Assembly (NCBI RefSeq): GCF_900128505.1
Contig: NZ_LT669940.1
Coordinates: 1,606,764 to 1,670,763 of the forward strand
Length of the DNA: 64,000 bases
Direction: 5' to 3'
From: Parabacteroides timonensis
GTDB lineage: Bacteria > Bacteroidota > Bacteroidia > Bacteroidales > Tannerellaceae
Position numbers and translations under genes: made by a program. Positions 39,042-45,861 of the stretch are shown in pieces (the stretch's first letter is position 1; the number at the start of each line of letters is the position of its first letter). Below the pieces are notes generated by a model that worked only from the letters and a program-made list of their open reading frames with translations, was not told the origin of the DNA and made no database searches.

Positions 39042-39182
39042 GAATTTTTTCTTTAATCGTGAAAGAGGAAAGAAAAGTAAATAGCAGAACCACTTCGAGT
39101 AAAACTTGAAATATCAGCTTCTGTCTAATTCTTCATCATAGGATCTATTTTTAATTAGTATTACAGCCTTTTACTTTATAAG

Positions 39183-41237
39183 TCAACGATTCAAAGCATT
39201 TAATATATACTTTGTTTCTTGTTGCATTATAGGGACTTCGACTAAATAATACTTATTATAAGATGAATGAAATATAACTAAGAACATTTGATCTATATTT
39301 ATTCCATAATTGTTTTCCACAATATATTTATACAAATTTTGTTGTAAACAATAATGATTATATGAGGAATCATCAAGATGCTTTAATCCTCCAATGCCAT
39401 TTTGAAAGGAATTTCTTCGTATTACAAAACCAATTCCGTTGGGAATAATAATTTTCTCGCTCCGTTTCCAATCGAACATGATATATCTATTCTCTTTTTT
39501 AGCGATAAGATCAATAGATCCTGCTATTTGATATTTAGAATCAAAAACTCTCCATTCTGTCCGATATGGGGTAAATTCATGTTCTTTAATAAATAAATCA
39601 AAGAAATCCAACTCTTTTTCTATTGATTTACAGTTTGAAACTTTAATATCTTTCCCGTTATAATTGAATTGGTATATATTTTCTCTTATTTTCCCTCCAA
39701 AAGTATTTTCTATTTGTGTATGCAAAAAAGTACCGCACTCTTTTGCCATATTCCCTTTACATTCCCACTCTTCCAAAATATAATCTATCGTAACACCTCT
39801 TTGACTTGCTTTCATCTTAGCAAATTTTTCTTTATCAAACTCATGAAAAAAGCGAGAGACCGCAGTACTAACCGGAATAAATTCAATATTATTTACAAGA
39901 TATAAATGTTCTTCAGGATAGAATTTAATAATGTCATCATTTTTATGCTTATTATTTTTATTAATTGGGAACGGACTATAATCAGGCAATGAATCATTAA
40001 AAGAATCTATAATAACATACAGCTCTTCATTCTTTTCTTTTTTCGATAATTCAAATGGATATTCTGAGTCTATGATCTTTTGTTCTAAAAAATGATCTAT
40101 TCCTAAATAAGCTTCTCTAAACTTATCTTTTTCCATCTTTTGTGCTTCAAGATTAGTCCATTGATCTTCCTCTTGGACATCTACTTCATTTTTTAAAGAC
40201 AAAGGGATTATGAAATCTGGATAGATTGATTTCAATAACATAACAATAAATTTCACACAACTTTTTTCTTGAGTATGGATTTGTTTTTCAGTAAACCGAA
40301 CAACAATCCAACCTCTCTCAATAAACCAAATATTTCGTTTGGTATTTTCCCCCAAACAGTGACAAGCCTGTCTAGTTATAGCAGCATAAGGTTCATCTAT
40401 TTCAATATCAATTCTAATATCTAAGCCTAAATTATCATCAATTATTACTATATCAGGTTCAAACGGTTTCGTATTTTCCGAAGTATTCAAATGAACATTA
40501 CCTAATATCTTAAAAGAATCTTTTATATATCTTTTTAATGTGTTTTCAAAAGAAAGTTCCTTATACCCTCTAAGTCTTGTTTTTCCCTCTCTATACGATC
40601 TTATCACACTATTTTTCTTAGGACAAAGAACTACTGGATATTTCCAAGGCAAGTCTTGGATATAATTCGGTGGTATATTATACTTAACAAACAGAACTGG
40701 TTCGTCCAGAACTGGTTCGTCCAGAACTGGTTCGTCCAGAACTGGTTCGTCCAGAACTGGTTCGTCCAGAACTGGTTCGTCCAGAACTGGTTCGTCCAGA
40801 ACTGGTTCGTCCAGAACTGGTTCGTCCAGAACTGGTTCGTCTTTTTTTTCTAATACATTTTCCCTCAAAATAGATAAACATGACGGATCTGATCCATATT
40901 CATTATATCCACAAATACCCTTTTTACTCAATAAAATTAACAAATATAACCATCCTATATAAGGAACAAAATTCCATAAATAATACCAACCACTTTTACC
41001 TATATCGTGTAAACGCCTAACAGAGATTGCGATTGAAGGAATAATTGTAAGAATTGCATACAATGTGCTAAATACCCCATAAGACGAATCACCAATTGTC
41101 GTTCCCAATAAGGTATCTATTACAAATGTAACAATCAAAAAAAACATATAGTAAAAAAAGAATACCCAAAATTCTACTCGACTTGCCCTCCCTTCATGAA
41201 CAGAATATTTCTTTAATGCATCAATAAAATATTTCAT
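39183..41237 (-). CDS. DUF805 - (DEPVL)10 - dual nuclease-domain fusion protein
   Basis: 684 residues from the ATG at 41237; the frame is open further upstream but that part is the structured leader. Residues 1-120 are a DUF805 membrane domain (KKYSVHEGRASRVEFWVFF, RRLHDIGKSGWYYLWNFVPYIGW, NEYGSDP) with about three helices. Residues 133-182 are ten DEPVL repeats. Residues about 215-345 resemble a DUF559/VSR-like endonuclease fold (FEPDIVII with Asp262, DIEIDEP, IWFIERGWIVVRFTEKQI). Residues about 445-684 carry a full RecB/Cas4-type PD-(D/E)XK site: His506 (GTFLHTQIE), Asp576 (GSIDLI), Asp589-x-Lys591 (FDWKRS) and Gln632-x3-Tyr636. More AT-rich than pfp and the DUF1349 gene on either side, so probably acquired. 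A membrane-anchored nuclease is inferred; its target is unknown. Confidence 0.82.
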   Translation of the reverse strand: MKYFIDALKKYSVHEGRASRVEFWVFFFYYMFFLIVTFVIDTLLGTTIGDSSYGVFSTLYAILTIIPSIAISVRRLHDIGKSGWYYLWNFVPYIGWLYLLILLSKKGICGYNEYGSDPSCLSILRENVLEKKDEPVLDEPVLDEPVLDEPVLDEPVLDEPVLDEPVLDEPVLDEPVLDEPVLFVKYNIPPNYIQDLPWKYPVVLCPKKNSVIRSYREGKTRLRGYKELSFENTLKRYIKDSFKILGNVHLNTSENTKPFEPDIVIIDDNLGLDIRIDIEIDEPYAAITRQACHCLGENTKRNIWFIERGWIVVRFTEKQIHTQEKSCVKFIVMLLKSIYPDFIIPLSLKNEVDVQEEDQWTNLEAQKMEKDKFREAYLGIDHFLEQKIIDSEYPFELSKKEKNEELYVIIDSFNDSLPDYSPFPINKNNKHKNDDIIKFYPEEHLYLVNNIEFIPVSTAVSRFFHEFDKEKFAKMKASQRGVTIDYILEEWECKGNMAKECGTFLHTQIENTFGGKIRENIYQFNYNGKDIKVSNCKSIEKELDFFDLFIKEHEFTPYRTEWRVFDSKYQIAGSIDLIAKKENRYIMFDWKRSEKIIIPNGIGFVIRRNSFQNGIGGLKHLDDSSYNHYCLQQNLYKYIVENNYGINIDQMFLVIFHSSYNKYYLVEVPIMQQETKYILNALNR
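40693..40841. repeat. Ten tandem 15-bp repeats (DEPVL linker)
   Basis: Unit AGAACTGGTTCGTCC (plus strand), nine perfect copies and a last copy cut by one base. On the coding (minus) strand each copy is DEPVL. Since 15 is a multiple of three, copy-number changes alter linker length without breaking the frame. Confidence 0.98.
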
Positions 41238-41303
41238 ATAATATTTAGATTTAACGTACTTCAGTATCCCAATAGTACAAATAAAATAAAAGCGTGGAAC
41301 TGT

Positions 41304-41450
41304 GTGCTGCTTTATAGATGGAGGTCCTCGGATGACCTTAAACACAAAACAGACAGCAGACCCACGCATATACGTGTGAACCCACTGTGCTGTCCTTGTG
41401 TTTAATTCAAATGAAAATTTCCGAGGTTTCCATCTATAAGGACAAAGCAC
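41304..41450 (-). ncRNA. Structured leader RNA of the DUF805 fusion gene (possible DUF805-associated motif)
   Basis: Six successive pairing blocks fold 147 nt into one interrupted hairpin: GTGCT/AGCAC (41304, 41446), TTATAGATGG/CCATCTATAA (41312, 41430), CCTCGGA/TCCGAGG (41326, 41420), TAAACACAA/TTGTGTTTA (41339, 41396), ACAGCA/TGCTGT (41353, 41388) and CACG/CGTG (41363, 41373). It lies wholly between a TATCTTTG box at 41509 and the ATG at 41237, so it would be in the 5' leader. I recall candidate structured RNAs named after DUF805 genes in Bacteroidetes; identity with them is not tested. Confidence 0.65.
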
Positions 41451-41508
41451 AACGCTTCTTTTTCTAAAATAATAAGGAGTATCGACTCTTCGAACTTCTC
41501 TTAAGGAA

Positions 41509-41516
41509 CAAAGATA
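41509..41516 (-). promoter_or_regulatory. -7 box of the DUF805 fusion gene
   Basis: TATCTTTG on the minus strand with TTTC 20 bases upstream as an imperfect -33 element. It predicts a leader of about 265 nt before the ATG at 41237. The stretch 41238-41641 has no other gene. Confidence 0.55.
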
Positions 41517-41641
41517 TAAATTCTTTTCGCGTATTTGAAAGTAAATCAAAAATTATTTCATCCTTTACATTTCATATCTGTTACTTATTACAAATTAATT
41601 AAACGGATAAGACAATATACTTACTCAAAATCAATTCTATT

Positions 41642-42301
41642 TTATTCCGCATTTTTCTTCAGCCACTCCAATCTGCGCAAATCAGGCAAATGCTTTACCT
41701 GGAAATGTTCAAACTTTACATTAAAACCGTTCCCATCAGGACAAGCACCCATAAAGCCGACTTTTACCGGCGTATTATCCTGTAGCCAGGCATTTCGCAT
41801 CATGGTGTAGGTCTTGTCATCAAAGGAGTAGAATATTTCGACGGCATCCAACCGTCTGACTGCCTTGATCCAGATATAAGGGACAGGTTTATCCAGTGTT
41901 ATCACACTCCAGTCGCTGGTCTTATGGGTAACGACCGTGCTCAGATTGAATTTACCGTCTACAAATTCGATACCGGCCTTGATATAATTCTCATGGTCTA
42001 TACGCAGCATCAGTCCCGCCTGATCGAAACGCTCTTTATAATCGCCCGTGATCTTCACTTTGGCTTCAAACTCGCCGCCATAGGTCGCATAATAGAAAGG
42101 CGCATCATCGACGGTAAATCCATAATGAGAGATACGCCAGTAATCGCTTTGCGGGGTGACGAACATAGACAATGTCTTGTCCTTGATCTCCCATTGTGCT
42201 GGTTCGTTGAACCACTGCATCTTTTCGAGTGTCTGTGCCGATGTTGTTTCCATTGCCAGTAAGGCGAATACGCCTAAGATTATTTTCTTCATTGTTTTCA
42301 T
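41642..42301 (-). CDS. Exported DUF1349 (concanavalin-like) protein
   Basis: 219 residues. Signal peptide MKKIILGVFALLAMETTSAQ, with the start at 42301 or three codons later at 42292. The mature part is a DUF1349 beta-sandwich: MQWFNEPAQWEIKDKTLSMFVTPQSDYWR, FEAKVKITGDYKERFDQAGLMLRIDHENYIKAGIEF and MRNAWLQDNTPVKVGFMGACPDGNGFNVKFEHF. The family is lectin/glucanase-like in fold, and binding of a carbohydrate is probable but not shown. Monocistronic. Confidence 0.87.
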   Translation of the reverse strand: MKTMKKIILGVFALLAMETTSAQTLEKMQWFNEPAQWEIKDKTLSMFVTPQSDYWRISHYGFTVDDAPFYYATYGGEFEAKVKITGDYKERFDQAGLMLRIDHENYIKAGIEFVDGKFNLSTVVTHKTSDWSVITLDKPVPYIWIKAVRRLDAVEIFYSFDDKTYTMMRNAWLQDNTPVKVGFMGACPDGNGFNVKFEHFQVKHLPDLRRLEWLKKNAE

Positions 42302-42319
42302 ACATTTTATTTACCTTTG

Positions 42320-42327
42320 CAAAGGTA
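42320..42327 (-). promoter_or_regulatory. -7 box of the DUF1349 gene within a perfect palindrome
   Basis: TACCTTTG on the minus strand. It lies in ACCTTTGCAAAGGT (42313-42326), a 14-base perfect palindrome, so an equivalent box faces the plus strand (42312-42319) where no gene follows. Confidence 0.5.
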
Positions 42328-42357
42328 GACCTTTGCCGATAAACATACAATACAAAA

Positions 42358-43590
42358 TTAAAACGTTACCGAAATAGAACTCCCCACCGTAAGGATCTGT
42401 GTACACTTCTTATCGGATGGGGCAGCCGCCGGCGTCAAATTGTAATCCAGAAAGAACTTTACCCCCAGATTCTGTTTAGCCAGGAACGTCATCGAACCAC
42501 CCGTTTCCATACTCATACCGCCCCTATTACCGATCGTCACGGTCGACAGGTCACACGCGGAATAGTGACCGTATCCGGCCAGCAACTTACTACCGACCAA
42601 CAGACGGGAAGCCAACGGATAAGAGAAGTATGCTCCGGCATATCCCGCTATCCAATCCAACGACTCGTCTTCGGCTACCTCATTCAAGATCACAGACATA
42701 TTCGCTGCCGTGAACTTTCCGCCGAACCCGACATACGGGTTGATGAACCAGGCTCCCTCGACACCGGCACTGCTACCGGAAGAAAAACTCATCCGGGAAT
42801 GACCATTTAAGCGATACTCGCCGGGAATAACACTAAGCCCCAGATGAAGCCCCAGAAATGAAGGAACATGGAAACGATCGAATGTCTCAGAAGAAGCGGA
42901 ACGGTTCAGCCCTTTCTCTTTGAATATCAGGTCAGCAAAGAAATATCCCAACTCCGTCGACAGGATACCGAAACCGGCCCCTGCCAGGATATCACTCAGC
43001 CAATGTTTGTTGTTTGCCATCCGCGTAAGCCCGGTCGCAGTAGCCACCGAATAAGCCCCGATACTATACCACGGACTTTTGAAACCATATTCTTTGCTCA
43101 TCATTGTCGCCGTCATAAATGCCGTTGCCGTATGGCCGGAAGGAAAAGAATGATCGTTGGAACCATCAGGACGCATCACTTTGGTATGAACTTTCAACTG
43201 CCCCACCACCGTCGACATGATCACAGCGGAAAAAGCATCCGAAACCAGCATCCGTCCCCACGAACTTCGACTTTCCACGCCTCCCGCTTTCATTCCCAGC
43301 ATCACGGCAGCCGGAAGATATTGGGTATAATCATCGTAACGGCGGCTGAACGCAGGCAGATAAGCATTCCTCAACTGCCGGAAATGGTCGTCTTCACTTT
43401 TCACGATCAACCCTCCGACAACAAGCGGGACACCGATATAAGTCATCTGATAAGCCCGCGAAGAAGTTACCTTGTTTATAGTCCGCTGAAAGCCACTCTC
43501 CCGGGGAAAGATCTTTACAGTATCGACCTGTGCATGCACACCCCAAGAGACAGATAATAAGAATAAAAAGAATAGTTTGCTACGCATCAT
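42358..43590 (-). CDS. PAP2 phosphatase with C-terminal outer-membrane-type barrel
   Basis: 410 residues. Signal peptide (MMRSKLFFLFLLSVSWGVHA), then a PAP2 domain with all three motifs: KVMRPDG (about 137-143), SFPSGHTA (His153) and RMANNKHWLSDILAG (Arg190, His196, Asp200). From about 245 to the end are alternating beta strands with terminal Phe (TVGSSISVTF), the look of an outer-membrane beta-barrel. PAP2 enzymes remove phosphate from lipids such as undecaprenyl pyrophosphate or lipid A. A combination of PAP2 with a barrel is seen in Bacteroidetes; how it sits in the membrane is not known to me. Promoter TAGTTTTG at 43616-43623. Confidence 0.85.
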   Translation of the reverse strand: MMRSKLFFLFLLSVSWGVHAQVDTVKIFPRESGFQRTINKVTSSRAYQMTYIGVPLVVGGLIVKSEDDHFRQLRNAYLPAFSRRYDDYTQYLPAAVMLGMKAGGVESRSSWGRMLVSDAFSAVIMSTVVGQLKVHTKVMRPDGSNDHSFPSGHTATAFMTATMMSKEYGFKSPWYSIGAYSVATATGLTRMANNKHWLSDILAGAGFGILSTELGYFFADLIFKEKGLNRSASSETFDRFHVPSFLGLHLGLSVIPGEYRLNGHSRMSFSSGSSAGVEGAWFINPYVGFGGKFTAANMSVILNEVAEDESLDWIAGYAGAYFSYPLASRLLVGSKLLAGYGHYSACDLSTVTIGNRGGMSMETGGSMTFLAKQNLGVKFFLDYNLTPAAAPSDKKCTQILTVGSSISVTF

Positions 43591-43615
43591 TGAATATAAC
43601 TATGAATGACGGCAG

Positions 43616-43623
43616 CAAAACTA
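43616..43623 (-). promoter_or_regulatory. -7 box of the PAP2 gene
   Basis: TAGTTTTG on the minus strand, 26 bp before the start codon. Confidence 0.5.
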
Positions 43624-43654
43624 GAAAGCAATTTTGTAGATAATTTGAATTTGG

Positions 43655-44734
43655 TCAGCCTACTTCCTTCTTGTCGAAAGATACGGTAAACCGATGCAAA
43701 CCTTCCTTATATATATAATGTATATGCCAACCATGATATTCACATATAGCCTTTGCGATAGCCAACCCCAAACCGTTCCCCTGCACCTTCTCCGAAGGAC
43801 GGTAAAAACGGCTGAACAACAACTGCTCGTCCAAACCCGCCTCCGCCGACGTATTCGCGATGGTCAGCCGGCGATCCGTTACGGAAATAAAGATTTCCCC
43901 GTCTTTCACATTATGACGTACAGCATTTATAATCAGGTTATTTATCAGGCTTTCCAATAACGTCCGGTTGGCCTCTACCTGAACCGGAAGAGCTCCGAGA
44001 TCCGTATGCACCGTTATCCCTTCCGTCAGCTTTACCAGTAAAGGCAACATTTCTTTCAAAGTCCGCGCCACATCCATCTCTTCCATCTGTTTATACTGAT
44101 CGTTCTCGATACGGGCAAGCAGCAACAGGTTTTTATTCAGGCGGGACAGGCGGCGCGTCACTTCATACAGGCTCTGGACGATCTCCGCCTGTTCTTCCGT
44201 CATATCGGACTGCTGCAACAATAGGTCCAGTTTGCTTTGAAACACAGCTAAAGGGGTTTGCAGTTCGTGCGAAGCATTCTCCGTAAACTCCTTCTGCAAA
44301 CGGTAACTCTCCAGGTTCTTTTTCATCAGCTGGGTAAGGGCGGCATTCAGCCGGGTAAACTCCTGTGTGTCATTCGGCATAAACCGGGGAATACTTCCTC
44401 CTTCGAGAGAGAATCTTTCTATACGCCGGAGCGTATCGTCGAAAGGTATCCACAGGCGCTTGGAAATAAGCCTCATCATCAGGACAAGGGCAATACTCAA
44501 CACACCGGTGATCAACACAAACTGCAGAACCACTCCGACCAGCAGATCCCTCTCCAGATCCATTGCCGGCAACGGATTTCCCGCCTCTACCGCCTCTATT
44601 ATATCTATCAGATCCTCGGCATAAAAATACTTCGTCAGATAATAGAACAAAGGAGTAGCAAGCAACAACAACACAGCTGCACAGACGATAAACTGCGTCA
44701 GGCTTTTATGTAACAGACTTTTCATTCGATCCAT
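43655..44734 (-). CDS. Sensor histidine kinase (HisKA/HATPase)
   Basis: 359 residues. Two membrane helices (about 12-33 and 66-89) enclose a short periplasmic loop of about 30 residues, so the sensor part is very small. HAMP-like region, then HisKA with His156 (ENASHELQTPLAVFQSKL), N box (LINNLIINAVRHNV) and G boxes (FSRFYRPSEKVQGNGLGLAIAKAI). The start overlaps the response regulator by 13 bases; they are an operon pair. The signal is unknown, but the neighbouring efflux genes suggest an envelope or drug cue. Confidence 0.93.
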   Translation of the reverse strand: MDRMKSLLHKSLTQFIVCAAVLLLLATPLFYYLTKYFYAEDLIDIIEAVEAGNPLPAMDLERDLLVGVVLQFVLITGVLSIALVLMMRLISKRLWIPFDDTLRRIERFSLEGGSIPRFMPNDTQEFTRLNAALTQLMKKNLESYRLQKEFTENASHELQTPLAVFQSKLDLLLQQSDMTEEQAEIVQSLYEVTRRLSRLNKNLLLLARIENDQYKQMEEMDVARTLKEMLPLLVKLTEGITVHTDLGALPVQVEANRTLLESLINNLIINAVRHNVKDGEIFISVTDRRLTIANTSAEAGLDEQLLFSRFYRPSEKVQGNGLGLAIAKAICEYHGWHIHYIYKEGLHRFTVSFDKKEVG

Positions 44735-45396
44735 TTATATCCGGTTCCATACACGTTCTTGATACAATCGTCCGCACCGGCTTCCGCCAGCTTGGCCTTC
44801 AGGTTCTTGATATGGGCATATACAAAATCCTGGTTATCCAGCATATCTGCCATATCACCGCTCAGGTGTTCGGCAAGGGCACTTTTAGAGATCACCTTGT
44901 TACGATTTCCGATAAAGAAAAGCAACAACTCATATTCTGTCCTGGTCAGAACCACTATCCGGTCCTTTACATGGACTTCCTTGCTTAACAAGTCGACACT
45001 GATATCGTTGCTAGACAACGTATTGCTGCTTGAAAACTGCCTGCGGCGGATAATAGCATAAATACGCATACTCAGTTCAGGCAGATGGAAAGGCTTGGCC
45101 AGATAATCATCAGCCCCGATCTTCAGACCGTTCACCTTATCATCCAGAGAGTCTTTCGCTGAAACGATGATCACTCCGGCCGGATTGTTCTGCCGTTTTA
45201 TCTCCCGCAGGACATCCAAACCGTTGCCTCCGGGCAACATCAGGTCCAGCAGGATACAGTCGTAATCGTATAAATTGACTTTCTCCATCGCTTCCCCGAA
45301 AGTAAAAGCCTGCTCACACAAATAGTTCTCGGAATTGAGGAAGCCGGCAATGCTGCCGGACAATTCCCGTTCGTCTTCAATGATCAACAGTTTCAT
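44722..45396 (-). CDS. OmpR-family response regulator
   Basis: 224 residues from the ATG at 45396 (longer in-frame starts lie inside the EamA gene). Receiver domain with acidic pocket IIEDE (8-10), phospho-acceptor Asp51 (ILLDLMLPG), Ser/Thr (IVSAKDS) and Lys101 (YLAKPF). C-terminal winged-helix effector (LLSKEVHVKDRIVVLTRTEYELLLFFIGNRNKVISKSAL...VYAHIKNLKAKL...VYGTGYKW). The ATG overlaps the EamA stop (ATGA). Confidence 0.94.
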   Translation of the reverse strand: MKLLIIEDERELSGSIAGFLNSENYLCEQAFTFGEAMEKVNLYDYDCILLDLMLPGGNGLDVLREIKRQNNPAGVIIVSAKDSLDDKVNGLKIGADDYLAKPFHLPELSMRIYAIIRRRQFSSSNTLSSNDISVDLLSKEVHVKDRIVVLTRTEYELLLFFIGNRNKVISKSALAEHLSGDMADMLDNQDFVYAHIKNLKAKLAEAGADDCIKNVYGTGYKWIE

Positions 45397-45809
45397 TTCA
45401 CAATCATTAAAATGCTTCCACCGGTTATCAGCAGTCCGCCGATAATCACTCTCAAACTTACAGGTTCCTTCAGAAAGAGGAAAGAAAGACAGATCGTGAG
45501 AACAACGCTCAGCTTGTCGATCGGAGCCACACGTGAAACATCCCCTTCCTGTATCGCCTTGAAATAAAACAACCAGGACAGCCCCGTCGCTATCCCCGAC
45601 AGGATAAGGAAAGTCCATGTATGCCGGTTGATCTCTTTTATCTCACCGACATGATTACCAAAGAATACGATCCCCCACGTGATCAACAAAATAACCAACG
45701 TCCGGATAGCCGTCGCCAGGTCTGAATTAATTCCTTTGACACCCACTTTCGCAAATATAGCCGTTAAGGCAGCAAAGAGAGCCGATAGAAGCGCATAATA
45801 TTTCCACAT
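45393..45809 (-). CDS. Half-size EamA/DMT-family transporter
   Basis: 138 residues with four to five membrane helices: one EamA unit (ALFAALTAIFAKVGVKGINSDLATAIRTLVILLITWGIVFF, GLSWLFYFKAIQEGDVSRVAPIDKLSVVLTICLSFLFLKEP). Most EamA proteins have two such units, so this one must dimerise. It heads the two-component operon (promoter at 45833). Substrate unknown. Confidence 0.88.
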   Translation of the reverse strand: MWKYYALLSALFAALTAIFAKVGVKGINSDLATAIRTLVILLITWGIVFFGNHVGEIKEINRHTWTFLILSGIATGLSWLFYFKAIQEGDVSRVAPIDKLSVVLTICLSFLFLKEPVSLRVIIGGLLITGGSILMIVK

Positions 45810-45832
45810 AATACATACTGATTAGGATATGA

Positions 45833-45840
45833 CAAATTTA
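45833..45840 (-). promoter_or_regulatory. -7 box of the EamA/two-component operon
   Basis: TAAATTTG on the minus strand, 24 bp before the EamA start, in the 52-bp gap after the RND gene. Confidence 0.5.
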
Positions 45841-45861
45841 CATATTTCCTGAGAATTCTTT

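Noticed and set aside
40693..40841. Possible CRISPR array
   Set aside because: The 15-bp units are directly adjacent with no spacers and code for DEPVL; no cas genes are near. The Cas4-like motif in the fusion protein is generic for RecB-type nucleases.
40656..40881. Frames reading NWFVQ or SSGRT repeats
   Set aside because: They are other-frame readings of the 15-bp repeat, which stays open in all frames because it has no stop triplets.
41238..41549. N-terminal extension of the DUF805 fusion protein by 104 residues
   Set aside because: The extension is the structured leader read as protein; the DUF805 domain begins at the ATG at 41237, where its homologues usually start.
45397..45618. Longer start for the OmpR-family regulator
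   Set aside because: It would lie inside the EamA gene; the ATG at 45396 begins exactly at the receiver domain and overlaps the EamA stop.
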